From contig OY292276.1 of NCBI GenBank assembly GCA_958496175.1, positions 17,130,001-17,194,000 on the forward strand: a stretch of DNA of 64,000 nt, in the 5' to 3' direction. The DNA comes from Sisyra terminalis. Its lineage: Eukaryota > Arthropoda > Insecta > Neuroptera > Sisyridae. Below the pieces are notes generated by a model. It was not told the origin of the DNA. It was given only the letters and a program-made list of their open reading frames with translations, and did no database searches. Positions within the stretch are counted from its first letter, which is position 1. Each line of letters opens with the position of its first letter. The translations under genes and the position numbers were made by a program. Below are positions 25,936 through 38,530 of the stretch, piece after piece.

Positions 25936-27760
25936 AGCATACCTTTATAACTCATTTTATCGTTAAATATATTTCTCAAACTGTCAAAAAAATATTCATA
26001 TTATAACTTAATAGGCAGCGCTAGAAAAAGACGTCTATTCCTGACAGAGGAACTTAAATGGGGATCATTTTTCTAAAATCAAAATATTAAAGAAATCTTC
26101 ATATAATTACATCAAGTTATTATCTGGGGATATCAAGCTCAGGAAGTTCAGGAATAGTTCTGAAATAGTCCGAAAATACTAGTGCATCGGTTATTGAGGT
26201 TGACCAGCTACTTGGCCTTAACTTGATAAACTAAGGATCCAGAAAACACAAAAAAAAAATGTGGCTGTAGTTCCCTATTAAGGCCCAACTAACCTTATCT
26301 TGGAAATCCCAATTTAATTAAAAAAAAATAGACTATTTTCATTGGTTAAAAAATTATTTTTAAACTTGCTATTTTGTCAGTAGGGATATTTTATACCTAA
26401 GGTGATAACTAAGCGTACACAAAGGTCTCTCCTTTAATATTAGAATATTAAAATTTTGTATTTAGATTTTTTTTATTTCAATGATTATATCTTTTTTTCT
26501 GATTTCAATCCAGTTTAAAACTCTATTCTTAGTGAAATTAAATGCATTTTTAAAAATGGTTTTTAAACTACTTTTCCGGACTCATACTTAAAAGTTGTAT
26601 TAAACCATTATTAAAAGCTTTTTTACTTTACATTGTTGTGGCCGAACTTGTATCACATACATTTCAAAAATTTCATGAAAAATTACACTACCATACAAAC
26701 CCAGAAATGCAAACGTTATTATTAATCAAAAATTATTAATTCGTAGAGAGTTTCAATAATGATTGGTCCCTTTCTTCAAGTCCTCGAACCTGGTGACTTT
26801 GGCTTGAAATTTTTTTCGAGTTAAAGTTCACTTTATTTTTATTTACAAATTATCATTTTTGCTTATTGTATGTTTATTTATTGTACAGATTGCAAATTTA
26901 TCTTTTGTAAAAAAAAAAAAAACTTTACATCATTAGTATCTTTTTTTTGGTTTTACTTTGATAAACCAAGCTTAAGGCTTACCATTCCGAAATTTGCATC
27001 TTTTAGTTGAAGCCCTCAGTTTGAATTGCACATGAAATACAAATAAAATAATTAATAAATTTTTTTATTAATTAAAAAGGCATAACAAAATTCTATATTC
27101 AAAGAAGGGTAGGAATAAATTGTTAAACATAATGTACAAGTAATTTATTTAAAGTCCTCATCAAAACGTACAACTAATACTTACGTATTTTAAATGTAAA
27201 ATATTACATAAAATAATTTGATTCTCATAAATGAATTTAGTTCTCAACTAAATAAGTTACCAACATATTTTCGTTATCATTTTATTTCTGTAATTAATTA
27301 TTATTCGAGAAATAATTTAAAATTAAGAAATGTCAAGATAAATGAAACTGCTTCTCATAGTTTTCTACTATTGACGTTGGTAATGAAGTAACGCTTTTGA
27401 TATAGTTCTGTTTATTAATTAAATTCATTAACTTTGAAAATTGTTAATTGATCCGTGGAGCGTATTTCAATTAAAATATTAGAACATTATTTCGTGTTTT
27501 GCTATTTGCATGAAAGCTGTTAAATGTTGACAACTGAGTTAATGATATGTTGAATTCCATTAACTGTCTTCTTTCGTCAGAAAATCTAAGCTTTTTTTTT
27601 CTTATTTTTCAAGTGACACTTTTCCTCTATATCAATTTATTTATCATCCTTCACCTTGAAAAATCCTATTTTATCATCTACCACGCTTGAAAAATTGAGG
27701 GTTGTTGAGTGACGTGGGGTTCTATTGTAGTTTGTAAACATGGAAAATCTTTAATTTTTT
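25936..27760. other. No recognisable feature
   Basis: AT-rich sequence with poly-A/T runs. No frames or repeats that I can support. Confidence 0.55.
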
Positions 27761-28220
27761 TTTTTCAATTTGTACATGAGTTGTGAGTGTGTGTTTTTCG
27801 ACAGCCTTCCACATGGAGCAACCTTTATCATAGCTTTATCCATCAAGACTTTAATAGACGTGCGTAAGTCTATTGGGTTTGTTTCAGATCAAAGGTAGAC
27901 TGCACAAATATGAGTATATCTTCGTTGTTACAGTTTGGAAATGGTTGTTTAGACTTTAGATGGCAGGGGAGAGTTTTCCCTGCTGGATGTAACAACATTG
28001 GATGTAGTTTTTTCATGTTCTGTTTTTTGTTCACCCCTGCTGTGTTCTGTTTATCGTGGTTAGAGAGTCGGTGACATATCCGTGCACTTCATCCATCTTC
28101 TTCACAATCAGTTGGAGCGGAAACTTTCCCATAGGTTTACTTCTGCATGGTCAGACCATTATTTGTAGACTGATAGTGAATGAAAATGGAACGGAGGAAG
28201 AAGGGAGGTCGATGAACCAT
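27761..28220. other. Less AT-rich island, function unknown
   Basis: Higher G+C than its flanks, including GATGGCAGGGGAGAG, TTGGAGCGGAAAC and GGTCAGACCATT. There is no open frame of note on either strand. Could be a regulatory element or a diverged mobile element; nothing in the sequence decides. Confidence 0.3.
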
Positions 28221-28737
28221 TTCACTTGAGAGTACCAATATGTATATTCGTTTTATGGTTCAATAAGTTATATCGTCTATCCTATTGCAAAACTCATTTC
28301 CTATTAAATATGCATACCTACATGCATATAAAAGCCCCAAATCTTACTCAACGTCATATATGTTTTGTTTATCAAATATTTTCCTAAGAATCGTTAATAT
28401 AAATTACGTATTTGATACACTCAAAGGTAATTGAAATTTCAATCTTATGAGATGAAGTTTAATAATAATTGAACTTAGAAGACTATCTAATTTTCAAATT
28501 GATAATTTTGAAGTCAAGCTTCTGTATGCAATGATAACTACAATTTTGAGTATTTGAAACTACAAGGATAAATAAAGCAAAAAAAAAGAAATAATCCTTC
28601 TACTTTGAGAAGAAAAAAACATTAAGAAATGATAGATAACTGGCCCTAAACCAATTTCGGAAAAATACACCTAATGATTAGCCGATAAGGAACAGATAAT
28701 TTACTAGAAAATAATTAAAAATACTTAAACTTAATTA

Positions 28738-28883
28738 GTCTACTGATGGCCGAGTGATCTGGGTGGCGTTTTAAAGATGTTTTAGTCGGTTTTGGGTTCG
28801 ATTTTAGTATCGAGATAATTTTCGATATTTCTCGATTACGGATTTTTATTAACCGTAGAGTCGCCAAAGGTCTTACTACCGTC
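28738..28883 (+). mobile_element. tRNA-derived SINE, copy 2 (5' part, interrupted)
   Basis: The head reads GATGGCCGAGTGATCTGGG (A box) followed by GGGTTCGATTTTAG (B box). It continues TTTTCGATATTTCTCGATT, ACGGATTTTTATTAACC and GTAGAG as in copy 1. It stops after GGTCTTACTACCGTC. The expected tail (TTATAAAGCGA, then AAGGTAAATAACC) resumes only at about 29366, so a later insertion splits this SINE. Confidence 0.75.
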
Positions 28884-29364
28884 TTTTTTCGAAAATAAGA
28901 CACTGTCTTACTGTCTTTTTTGGTTCAAAATACGCACCATGGCTTATTTTCGGGGAAGGGCAAGTACATACTGGCTGAATTCCAAACTAGTTAACCTCTA
29001 TTTCGACTCCTCAACAGTGGTGGCAGCATATAATCAACCTATTTTCTTATAACTACTTGGGTGCACCAGGCTTTTTTATTGTCAATGACATAAATTCCTG
29101 AAATAAGTTGAATTTTGTCTTTTTTACCTTTAGTGATTAAAAATGACGAATCGCCAAAGTACAGGTTACACGTGCACTATCGTAACCGGTAGAAGGAACG
29201 TAAATTGACGAGGAAACCTTGTGGTGAACCGTCGTTTGAGCTCCTCTCTTTTTTTCAGATTATTGTAACTATGGCTTATTTTCAGGGGATGGCTTATATT
29301 AAAAAAAGTTCCAAAAATCATGATATGGCTTATTTTCGGGGGATGCCTTATTTTCGGGAAAATA
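28884..29364. mobile_element. Insertion with CGAAAATAAG termini, inside SINE copy 2
   Basis: The left end TTTTCGAAAATAAGACA and right end GCCTTATTTTCGGGAAAA are imperfect inverted repeats. Variants of GGCTTATTTTCGGGG recur just inside both ends (28942, 29272, 29324, 29347). The interior is less AT-rich and non-coding; the 60-codon plus frame at 29205-29387 is made from the terminal repeats. Similar TTATTTTCGGGG ends occur in DNA-transposon repeats of other animals, but I cannot name the superfamily. A three-base TAC duplication is possible, not proven. Confidence 0.65.
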
Positions 29365-29396
29365 CAATAGTTATAAAGCGAAGGTAAATAACCATT
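29365..29396 (+). mobile_element. tRNA-derived SINE, copy 2 (3' tail)
   Basis: AATAGTTATAAAGCGAAGG followed by an A/T-rich tail matches the tail of SINE copy 1 (AGTAGTTATAAAGCGACGG). This is the distal part of the SINE split by the element at 28884-29364. Confidence 0.6.
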
Positions 29397-32300
29397 TTAA
29401 AAAAAACTAAAAAAGGTTTTGATTTCTTCTGAAGTTAAAGTATTGTGGACATTTTTGATAGTTTTGGGTGATATTATTAAGTTAAATGTATATTTCCAAT
29501 ATCAACAATAAATCCCGAAAAAAAAGATCTATCCTAATAAAAAAAAAATATTTTGAGAATTTTCCAACCTTTTTTGTAGTCCGATTCTGAGAATATCCCA
29601 ATTATGTGTTTTTATCTTATTACTAACAATTGACCTTACATCGTTTCTCAGGTTGATAATTTTCTTTTATTGATTTTACTTCAAAAATAAAATTTTTAAA
29701 AAATCTAGCCAAATTTCACTTGACCTTATAACGTGAACACGTGTCAAACGATTAAAAGCTCATATATGAAAAGATCTAAAATCTCTAGATTCAGTTAAAA
29801 ATACTGTTTATATATGACGCCATCAAAGCTGCAGAAAAAGCATAAGAAAAGCTCAACGATTTAAGAGAAAACTAAAACTAAAAAAATACCTTGAGTATAA
29901 AAAAATATATTTTGATTTAACTTGATCGCCCTTGAAAACTATTTGAACTATCAAAAAAAAAAATTGTGGTATTTAATACACCAATAATGTACACTGTACA
30001 TATACGATTTAACTTTAGAAGGAATTTAGTAAAATAACGATTACATTGAGTGTAAAACGTAACCTAAATTTTAAGTTACCCAATGAACTAGTTAGAATTA
30101 CTTTTGTCTTAAGGGATGAAAAGATAACCATAAGTTTTTCACAGTAAAGAAGAGGGTGAATTAAATTAATAGCCCTAGATTTAATTTAAAGAAATTCTTT
30201 TTGCAAAAACTTATTACCACAGTTATTGCTTGCAATTTTTTTAAGATTTAAAGCCCTCTTTTTTATGACAGTAAAATTCTTTTTTCCAATACATTATGCA
30301 ATGTATAATGATGCATAAAATATAAATTGTTTCAATATTTTTCCTTTTGTGTGTAACCATGCAAAGGTGAAACAAAAAAAAAGTATTTTATAAATAGAGC
30401 TATTTGTTCAATAACTTTGAGGAACATTAAACATTTTTGTGCACATAAATTTAAAATATCTCGAAACAAATTGATACATCTTATTTTCGATTTATTCTTG
30501 TAACATTTATTGATTGCGTCCAAAGAAAATTGAAATTATTGAAATTGAAAAGATTATTGTCACTTCTTTATTTGAATTAAATAACTGATTTTTTTAATTT
30601 TGACAATATAAATTGAATCTCCTAATTATAAATAATCAATTTGGAGAGATAATAAAAACAGGTGTATCTGTGCTGCCCTCCAGTAGTAATTTGTAAATCT
30701 TCAAAAGAAAAAAGCTCATTTTGTTAAACCAAAAATTAATGTTTATCTATAACTTTATCTACTTATTATTATTTAACTGTGCATTAATAAATGTATACTT
30801 TCGTTTTCACCAGAACAAATATCTGAATTTTTCGTGAGCTTTTGACAGTAATTATTGATTAAGATATCTCACAAGTCTCTCTCCCTCTCGAGTATCTTCT
30901 ACTCGAAATCAATTAGATAATGCATTTCGATAATCATTTTAGATAAATTAAGTTTCAATGTTGGTATCGCCGTACATAATGTATTCGTCGCTAAACCATA
31001 AAACAGAAATAGATTTGTTTAATTCAAAATGGACTAAACCTGAATGAAATTGGATTTGTAATAGAGATTTAATGTTAAATTAACAATGTTATCTAGCTGT
31101 AAATACTCGTGCATAAAATATATTAGTCTTACAAGGTCCTTTGTCCATTACATTGTTGGTAGGAATATGTGAAGTTATCCCAGATTAGAGTATGATAATG
31201 TGATCTATGTGTATAGGGACTATGTCATTTCAATGTGAAGGTTTTAGACATACGACAAGAATCATCTAGGGATAAATTGAATTAGGCATGCAAATTAATA
31301 GCTGATGAAAAGGTCCACTTGAGGGCACCAACACACGCGAATGTGCGTTCTTCATAACAAAAGAGTAATCAGCTGAAGAGGATTTGATAAAATCATCGAA
31401 TATTTTCACACAAATTCAAAATATATTCGTTTGTTATAATAGAATACGATACTTAATTCAAAAGAAGTTTTCAATAACGCAAGTATACGTTTAGGGTATT
31501 TGCTAATTTAAAAAATATTGAAATATAAGAAAAGGGAATTTCATTCACTCATAAATGAACTGAGAAATCAGTCACAAAGAATGTAATCTGCTCTCGGTAA
31601 TATAAATTCAATATACTTTATTTTTCGGTGCATTGCTCGCTGTCGTTTCATTTCCTCCAAACATTTATAACAAAATTTTTATCGAAAAATAGATATATGT
31701 ATATAAAATTGGATGAAAAAGGGAATGATAAAACTTATAACACAATAACAACGTCATCACTTTGTGACTGAAATCCGGAGCTTTCAAATGAGATTATATA
31801 TTTCATACACAATTCTCTTCGAATGAAACAGAAGGCGAGGACTACATTATGTCCTTGACTATAAACGTTATCAGGTTTGAAGCATCCAAAAGCTCCACCT
31901 TTAAGCCTATTATTTCTACATTATTATTTTTATTCGTTTTATATTGTATTATTCCCAATTTTCCGTGTGTTTGTTATCATCATTTTTTATGTATGTACCT
32001 ACTAGTAATAATGGGAATCAACTTCAAAATGATTATTGGAAGTTATTGATTTAAAAAGTGTTTTAATATTTCGTTCATAAATTTCTGATAACGGAAAGTG
32101 AGTAAAGGTGTTGTTTATAAAATAAAATGCAGGCAATTGTATCTGAAACTAAATCGTTAAATCACTTGGGAAAACGAGCAAGTGGAGAAAATGTGTATTG
32201 CCATTTCATGTTCTCGATAACAGTGACGTTAAAAAAAGATAACAATTCAAAAACTGGCAAACGGATAGCGACGTATCTGCATTGTTCATTCCCTGCTATT

Positions 32301-32698
32301 ATCGGCATCCTGTCTTTTCAACAGAACTAGGAAAATAGAAAAAATTGCACACCAGCACAATCTTCGTTTTTTTGGGAGAGAAACAAAATAACGAAGACAT
32401 TCGACAACACAATGATGCTACTGTTTGTATATATATTGCAGAGATAAATTGAATTACATGAAATTCCAAAGCTTGACATCTGTCCACGTCCGCTTCAGGT
32501 GTGGGGGGGTTCATACCCATATAAGTGATTGAAAATATTGGGGAACAAGCTTTGCTAGACTGTACAAAATGACCGCGTGGGATTCACATTTTCCTAACAT
32601 TTCATTGATTATTTGACTTCTACCCACCTACTTGTTTTCTTTTTTAATTAAAAACTCAACAGTTCAATTCTCTAAATAGAATTTACGTAATTTTCTTG
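29397..32698. other. No recognisable feature
   Basis: AT-rich. Frames at 30332-30523 (minus), 31849-32049 and 32127-32330 (plus) and 32299-32520 (minus) are 63-73 codons. They mostly overlap each other on opposite strands and show no domain. The patch 32060-32560 is slightly less AT-rich. Confidence 0.5.
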
Positions 32699-32760
32699 AT
32701 GCATTACTGATTCTTATTTTCTGGATACTTTTTAATATTTGATGTTTTTATTAAATTTTT

Positions 32761-32796
32761 TGTACTACGTTTCGCCACTTTCGCAGCTTCTTCAGG
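32761..32796 (-). ncRNA. Hammerhead-like motif (family 2, left arm)
   Basis: On the minus strand: GTAC, CTGAAGA, extra A, GCTGC...GTGGC helix II (with G-T pairs) closed by GAAA, then GAAAC, GTAGTAC. Helix I can be GTAC/GTAC, four perfect pairs, if cleavage is after GTA. The matching right-arm copy is identical. Confidence 0.5.
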
Positions 32797-33032
32797 TACT
32801 CAATTACAAACATCAAATTTTTAAATCCATGTAAAATAATCTTTCTCATAATAATTCAATACATTTAAAATAAATAATATTACCACAAATTTACATAATA
32901 ATTTTTTTTTTATATTTTTTATATTTATTATTATGTAAATTTGTAGTAATATTATTTATTTTAAATGTATTGAATTATTATGAGAAAGATTATTTTACAT
33001 GGATTTAAAAATTTGATGTTTGTAATTGAGTA

Positions 33033-33067
33033 CCTGAAGAAGCTGCGAAAGTGGCGAAACGTAGTAC
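33033..33067 (+). ncRNA. Hammerhead-like motif (family 2, right arm)
   Basis: CCTGAAGA, extra A, GCTGC/GTGGC helix II, GAAAC, GTAGTAC. The base before CTGAAGA completes GTAC on the 5' side, which pairs with GTAC on the 3' side. Helix III would be a single A-U pair around CG, or A-U plus C-G around GTA in another register. Confidence 0.5.
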
Positions 33068-33130
33068 AAAAAATTTAATAAAAACATCAAATATTAAAAA
33101 TTATCCAGAAAATAAAAATCATTAATGCAT

Positions 33131-36084
33131 AATAAAACCATGGATAAGAATACCAACAATTTTCTTGATGTTTTATTCAAATTCTCGATCATTAATTTAA
33201 GAATTTTTTCCGTCATTTGATTCTTTTTAATGTATAGAGATGGCAAAAATGTCACTCCTAGCCAAACACATTCCTCATAAATTTCAATGCAAGAACAAAA
33301 AAAGCACTACGGAACTACGGTAAAACTTCCGTTTTTAATAAATGGAAATATCGGTTTGAAATTTGTAGACTTTCACATTACTTCGAATAATATTCAACAC
33401 ATAAAGTTTATATCAAAAAAGTATATACTTTAGTTTAATGTGGTTTATAAAAAAAAAATTGTTACAAAACCTGCACCTGATAAAAAATTAAAGGATATTT
33501 TTATAATTTATCATATATAAGTATAGGATATATAGTATGTAGGATATATAAATTCCTCAAAATTTAAATGAGATTCTTATATATTTTTAAATCTCATGAA
33601 CTGTACAAAAGCTCATATAAAATAGAGTAGCTTATAGAAACAATAAAATATGAATGTTTCTATAATGCCATCCCTTAAATACTCTGTATTATTAATTTTC
33701 TACTCAACTGTTATAAAAGCTCTACTCTAAACATTTTCTATTCAAAGTTTTAACTAAAGCTCAATTATGTTTTCTTTAATTTTGTGTTTTTTGTTTTTGA
33801 TTACTTTTTATTACTTGTACGTTTTTAACCCTATTTTCCTTATTTTAGAAATCTAGGACCATTTTGTTATAAAACGAAGGCAACTGCACCAAATAAGTTT
33901 ATTTAATTATTTTCCTTACCCAGTTTAATTCGCAATATATGCAGGACAATGAACAAACATGATGAACTCGCCTTTGGCAATACCTTAAGTATATTGATCT
34001 CCATAGGGTAGTTCTAGGAAGAAAATGCGGTTTTTTCTTTTATGCTCTTATGAATTACCAGATGGTTTGGATGCCTTTCCAGATTTCCCAGCAATTTTTA
34101 GATTATCTTTTCTACGTTGGTTTTGACCATTTCCATCTTATACTTTTCGTAGATGTCATTATTGATGGGCCCTTAATATTTTTGAATAGAACCACTGAAT
34201 TTTCTTAAGTGTTTAGAACCACTAACCATTTCCTATAATTTCACACCTTTTCTTTAGATTAATGACTTGACTTTACTTTGACCTGGTAGATCGCTTATTT
34301 ACTATACATGAGAACCACTGTAAATATTCACAGATTATGCCCAGCTGTAGTTATATTGATTTATTGTTGATTTATTGATGATATCCAAATATTTATTACT
34401 CTGTAATTTGTCAATATGGGGGTTTTTAAGTATTATTGAAGGATAGATACTTTGGGGGAACCACTCTTTCAGAACTTATTAATATATTTAGTATTTATAA
34501 ATTCCGTTCAAAATTTATTTTAAATACTTTCCAAAGCTTCAAATTACGTATTATAAAAACAATAACAAAATTAATTTTCATTTATCTATCTTTTTCCGTA
34601 AATGAAATGAACAAAGTTGTATTTAATTTTCAGTAATCAATGAAAATAATTTTTGAGATAAGTTTTTAGTATCAATAAATTCATAAGAGAGGTATGTTAA
34701 TATATACCATTTCTCTTGTTTTATGTAGTTTGCAATAAATAAAAAGTATTTTTAAAAACTTTATACAAATGCACTTATTATAACCAGCAGTTTTTTACAA
34801 TCTCTTCTTTTTTATTTCCAAGCAAAAGTTTGCAAAGTTTAAAATTATGATGACGAAAGATAAATAAAAATAAGAACATTATTCACGTTGTATCATATTT
34901 ATTCTGGTGAGCACAAAAAAAAATTAGTCTCGACCGCAAATAAATTTTCCAAAACATTATATCAAACTTTCTTTTTAGATATTATTTTGAAAACTACTTA
35001 TAACCAAATGTAATGTTAGCAACAGTTGAAATTAATTTCTCTACCACTGATACAAAAAAATCTTTTATAAAAGTATTTCAAACTTAATTTTCTCTAATCG
35101 GCTTCTGTCTCTAGAGATCAATTTTAAAATATTTAACTTTAGCACATAAAACAACCATCGTAACGATAAAGTATTTAACTTTAAAAATTTTTTTTTTAAA
35201 TTTTAAAGAAAAATCGAAGAGATGTTTTGTTGTAATTCATTTATGCTCGAACAAATCTAAAGTCAATGTTTAAACTTTGTAAAGCCTTTTAAAGAAACAT
35301 GAAAGGATATGTTTTTAATCATATTTCTTTTAAGACGTTCCGAATAGCTTTTATTAAAATGTAATCTCTTAAATACTTTGTAAGAATAATATTAAGTTTC
35401 TTTTTCATTGTAAAATCAAATTGATCGCTAAAGCCTTTTCGGAATTTTCAACAAAATGCATTCGCAACAAACGCATGAACTAGGTCACTTCTTTTGAATT
35501 AAAATAATTGCAAATTAGATTTTATGAAATGGAGCAGATATGAAAATATGTAGGGGTAAGTATTATACTCGCCCTTGTCTCATGTTTGCTGTAACGTGTT
35601 TCATCAGTTCACATAAGTTCGAGGAGTAGCGTTATGATGCACCACCGTAGAAGTTGTGCAATCTTCTAGAAATGTTATCAAGTTTGTGCTCTTGGGAGAA
35701 ATATAATGTACTCTTCAACTACTACTTGCTGTTACTACTTGGAAAATCGTATGCATACTCGTACACCAACATGTTTATATAACGTGGATACTTAAACCTA
35801 CGCTATATTTTCGGTAAAACCAAATGTGTATCTTGGAAATAATCCTTTGCCAGCGGTCTACATACGAAGACCATCTTCATCATCTCTATACATAAATCCT
35901 TCGTTCGTATTACTAAGCTTATATTCAAGTCATGTTATCATTCAAAAATAACGTGATAACATCTCTCTACTAAGTTATTCATGTTTATAGTGCAAAAGCT
36001 CAGTTTATTCCTCTAATTTGAAACAAAAAATACTGATCTCTTTTTTCTAACATTAATCCTTAACCTGAAATATCATGAAAAATT
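33131..36084. other. Mostly unexplained; possible hAT-like end near 34310
   Basis: AT-rich. The motif AGAACCACT occurs three times (34188, 34215, 34310). The last, TGAGAACCACTG, matches the 3' terminus common in hAT elements, but no partner end was found. Nothing coding is recognised in 33840-34290. A patch at 35550-35900 is less AT-rich without a frame. Confidence 0.35.
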
Positions 36085-36159
36085 GTTTTTTTTAAATAAG
36101 AAGACAATTCAGGTTGTTTAAGATCGTTTTTTTTATTTAATATTTTTATTATTCAATTA

Positions 36160-36193
36160 GCTACGTTTCGTTACTTATCGTAACTTCATCAGG
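36160..36193 (-). ncRNA. Hammerhead-like motif (family 3, left arm)
   Basis: On the minus strand: CCTGATGA, extra A, GTTAC/GTAAC helix II with loop GATAA, GAAACG, TAGC. Five perfect helix II pairs. GC/GC can form the start of helix I if cleavage is after GTA. Confidence 0.5.
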
Positions 36194-36552
36194 CTTCTAT
36201 AAAAAATTAAAATAATTACAAAATATGTCAATCATACATAAATTTCAAAACTATAATAATATGCATATAATATAGATAATATAAAATATTTATAATTAAA
36301 TAATAATAACTAACTCAAAATTTCAAAATATGACAAATATTTTAAGAGATATTGTTATAAATAATTTAATATATAATAATAAAATTTATAACAATATCTC
36401 TTAAAATATTTGCCATATTTTGAAATTTTAAGTTAGTTATTATTATTTAATTACAAATATTTTATATTATCTATATTACATGTATGTTATTATAGTTTTG
36501 AAATTTATGTATAATTGACATATTTTGTAATTATTTTAATTTTTTATCGAAG

Positions 36553-36587
36553 CCTGATGAAGTTACGATAAGTAACGAAACGTAGCT
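36553..36587 (+). ncRNA. Hammerhead-like motif (family 3, right arm)
   Basis: Same core as the left arm in mirror orientation: CCTGATGA, extra A, GTTAC...GTAAC, GAAACG, TAGCTAATTG. All conserved positions are kept, as in the left arm. Confidence 0.5.
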
Positions 36588-36783
36588 AATTGAATAATAG
36601 AAATATTAAATAAAAAAAAACGATCATAAACAACCTGAATTGTCTTCTTATTTAAAAAAATAAAGACTGGGATCTGAATTTTATCATTTATCAAAAATTG
36701 TCTTAACTATCAAAAATTATTTGACATCATAAATTTTCTTTAACCTGAAATATCATCAAAAATTGTCTTAACTATCAAAAGTT

Positions 36784-37165
36784 GTAATAGATTTGCCTGA
36801 TAGATTTTGTAACTAAACAAACATTCCTATTAACTATTTATTGCCAAATTATTATTTCTTATTACATAGCTTTATTTTTATATATTACTTCTATATTAAT
36901 GTTTCACATTATTTTTAGGGCTGATATTATTATAAACTACTATTATTATTCTTATTGCTACTGTTAATTGTTTTTATGATTGTTGTTATTGCTATAAGAA
37001 TTACTATTATTGTTATTGTTGCTATTGATTGTTAAAAATCTTTGTACTTTTACAGCACTAATCTACTGGTTCTAGTGCTTACGTGTGATTGTGTATGGAT
37101 TGAATGCACTTATTGCAACCCTTTGCAGATTGTGCAATTTATTTGAAAATAAAAAAAAATAAAAA
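36784..37165 (+). mobile_element. 5'-truncated LINE 3' end with target duplications
   Basis: The segment ends in TTTATTTGAAAATAAA and an A-rich tail and is flanked by AACTATCAAAAGTT (36770-36783) and AACTATTAAAAGTT (37166-37179), a 14-base duplication with one difference. These are the hallmarks of target-primed reverse transcription. The body is a non-coding 3' untranslated region with an irregular TTA/TTG-rich tract (36930-37030). The coding part was lost by 5' truncation, so the clade cannot be assigned. It interrupts the local repeat AACTATCAAAA/TTATTTGACATCATAAATTT. Confidence 0.75.
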
Positions 37166-37179
37166 AACTATTAAAAGTT

Positions 37180-37949
37180 ATTTGACATCATAAATTTTTT
37201 CTACAACTATGAGAAACATTTTTTACTACACAATCGCAAAAAAACTGCAATATTTCACCTATGAACTAATTTAAAATTGGATGTATTTATAGGTCACTTA
37301 TAAATTCAAAAGTAAGTTTTTTTAATATATGCATTGTACTTATAAATTTCAACTACAAATAATTTAATGCGTCTTCATATTTTATATAGTAGATATATAT
37401 ATTTTTCCTACATATTTAAATCGACTATGACGTTCTTTACCGCTTACAAATTGATTTTATATACTTTATATATTTAAGTTAAATGCAAACAAATCAATTC
37501 CACAAATATTTACTTATTACAACTTACATTTTAAATCATTTGAAGTCGAGCTTTTTAAATATTTATACGAAAAGCTTGTTCATTCCTTAGAAATCTCTAA
37601 AATTGAGTATTTTGTGTACGTGTAAGATATTTTCGAGTATTTAGGTATAAAATGTAAGCCGATTGGATAATACATTTTTCGATTTACATAAATGGGAAAA
37701 CATAAAATACATTCTTATAAATATTTAGTACAATTTTTCTAAGCAAGCTAATACTTCGTTTACATTCGTTCACGATATTTCAACAATAAGAGTAAATCTT
37801 ACCAATCCTCATAATTATATATGTCCATTATCCAGCCCTAATTCATATGATCTATAGAGTAAATTGTCGTAAAAACTTTAAATGTATACCTTTCCATTTT
37901 AAGTAAGTATATCGAAATAATTATATTTTTGATAAATTGTTCTATGTCA
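37180..37949. other. No recognisable feature
   Basis: AT-rich, no frames or shared repeats seen. Confidence 0.6.
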
Positions 37950-38465
37950 GATGTCCTGCTTCAGGTAATGAGTGTCCAATCAGCCTTTTTTTATGGTCAA
38001 ACCATCGTGCTATGTTTCTTTGCTATATTTGCCTTATATTTTCCTATCATCCATCAGTAGTTCCATTTCTCTAGTTCTTATGGTCATATAGCCAAAGTAC
38101 TGCAAGAATACCCATTGTGTAAAAGTTTTTATCTTTTACTTGTCACTTATTAGGGACGAAGCTCCACAGGAGTTTGTGGTCCTTAAAAAAATCAGCGCAT
38201 TGGCTTCTTTTACTTTAGGATTTTTCCGGATGAATTTAATTTTCCATATTTTCGTTAGTTTTGTCGTCGCTGTTCTGATCATTGCAGTACTGCAATGGTT
38301 CCTAAGTATATTATCTTTGGTACTACTTCGAAACCGTTAATTTTTTTGATTTTTTATAATTATTTATTTTGTTTTTCAACAACCATTATTTTCGTTTTTG
38401 CTTCATTAATCTTCAAACTGTGCTGCTAGCTGAAGTTGGTAAGCCTATTCGTGATCTCAACTAGC
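37950..38465 (-). pseudogene. Decayed LINE reverse transcriptase, post-catalytic part
   Basis: Read on the minus strand across several frames, the conserved succession of an insect LINE reverse transcriptase is visible. It runs LKINEAKTKIMVVEK (near 38400), INGFEVVPKIIYLGT (near 38320), TTKLTKIWK (38241-38265), YFGYMTIRTREME (near 38070) and KRLIGHSLPEAGH (37951-37990). The catalytic YADD box should lie just upstream and is missing. Stop codons and frameshifts throughout show it is dead. The plus-strand 66-codon frame at 38140-38340 is the shadow of this relic. The family looks like the same broad LINE group as 46118-46830. Confidence 0.8.
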
Positions 38466-38530
38466 TTTTATTGACTTGCCGCTATAATAATTACTATAAC
38501 AAACTTTTAATAATTGTTTTTATAACATAT

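Larger units (their letters stand above)
32699..33130. mobile_element. Head-to-head foldback, hammerhead family 2
   Basis: Nearly perfect palindrome with arms of about 205 bp. The outer ends read TGCATTACTGATTCTTATTT and its complement ending AATGCA. Next come ATATTTGATGTTTTTATTAA, the hammerhead-like core, and a long AT-rich inner arm closing at a short A/T loop near 32913. The two cores face outward. The sequence is unrelated to family 1 apart from the core, so similar terminal architecture recurs on different bodies. No frame. Confidence 0.8.
36085..36660. mobile_element. Head-to-head foldback, hammerhead family 3
   Basis: Inverted arms of about 270 bp. The outer ends are TTTAAATAAGAAGACAATTC and its complement, then CAGGTTGTTTAAGATCG, ATTATTCAATTAGCTACG, the hammerhead-like core, and an AT-rich inner arm. 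The centre is near 36372. The arms carry scattered mismatches (for example a TTTAAG/TTTATG difference). It is inserted in a stretch containing repeated AACCTGAAATATCAT (36062 and 36742). No frame is present. Confidence 0.8.

Noticed and set aside
29205..29387. 60-codon frame with repeated MAYFRGM-type motif
   Set aside because: The repetition is only the GGCTTATTTTCGGGG terminal repeat of the inserted element read in frame.
34188..34320. Complete hAT element from three AGAACCACT motifs
   Set aside because: Only one orientation of the end was found, with no partner terminus or duplication.
38140..38340. 66-codon plus-strand frame, hydrophobic C-terminal half
   Set aside because: It lies antisense to the LINE reverse-transcriptase relic (TTKLTKIWK, YLGT) and is a shadow.
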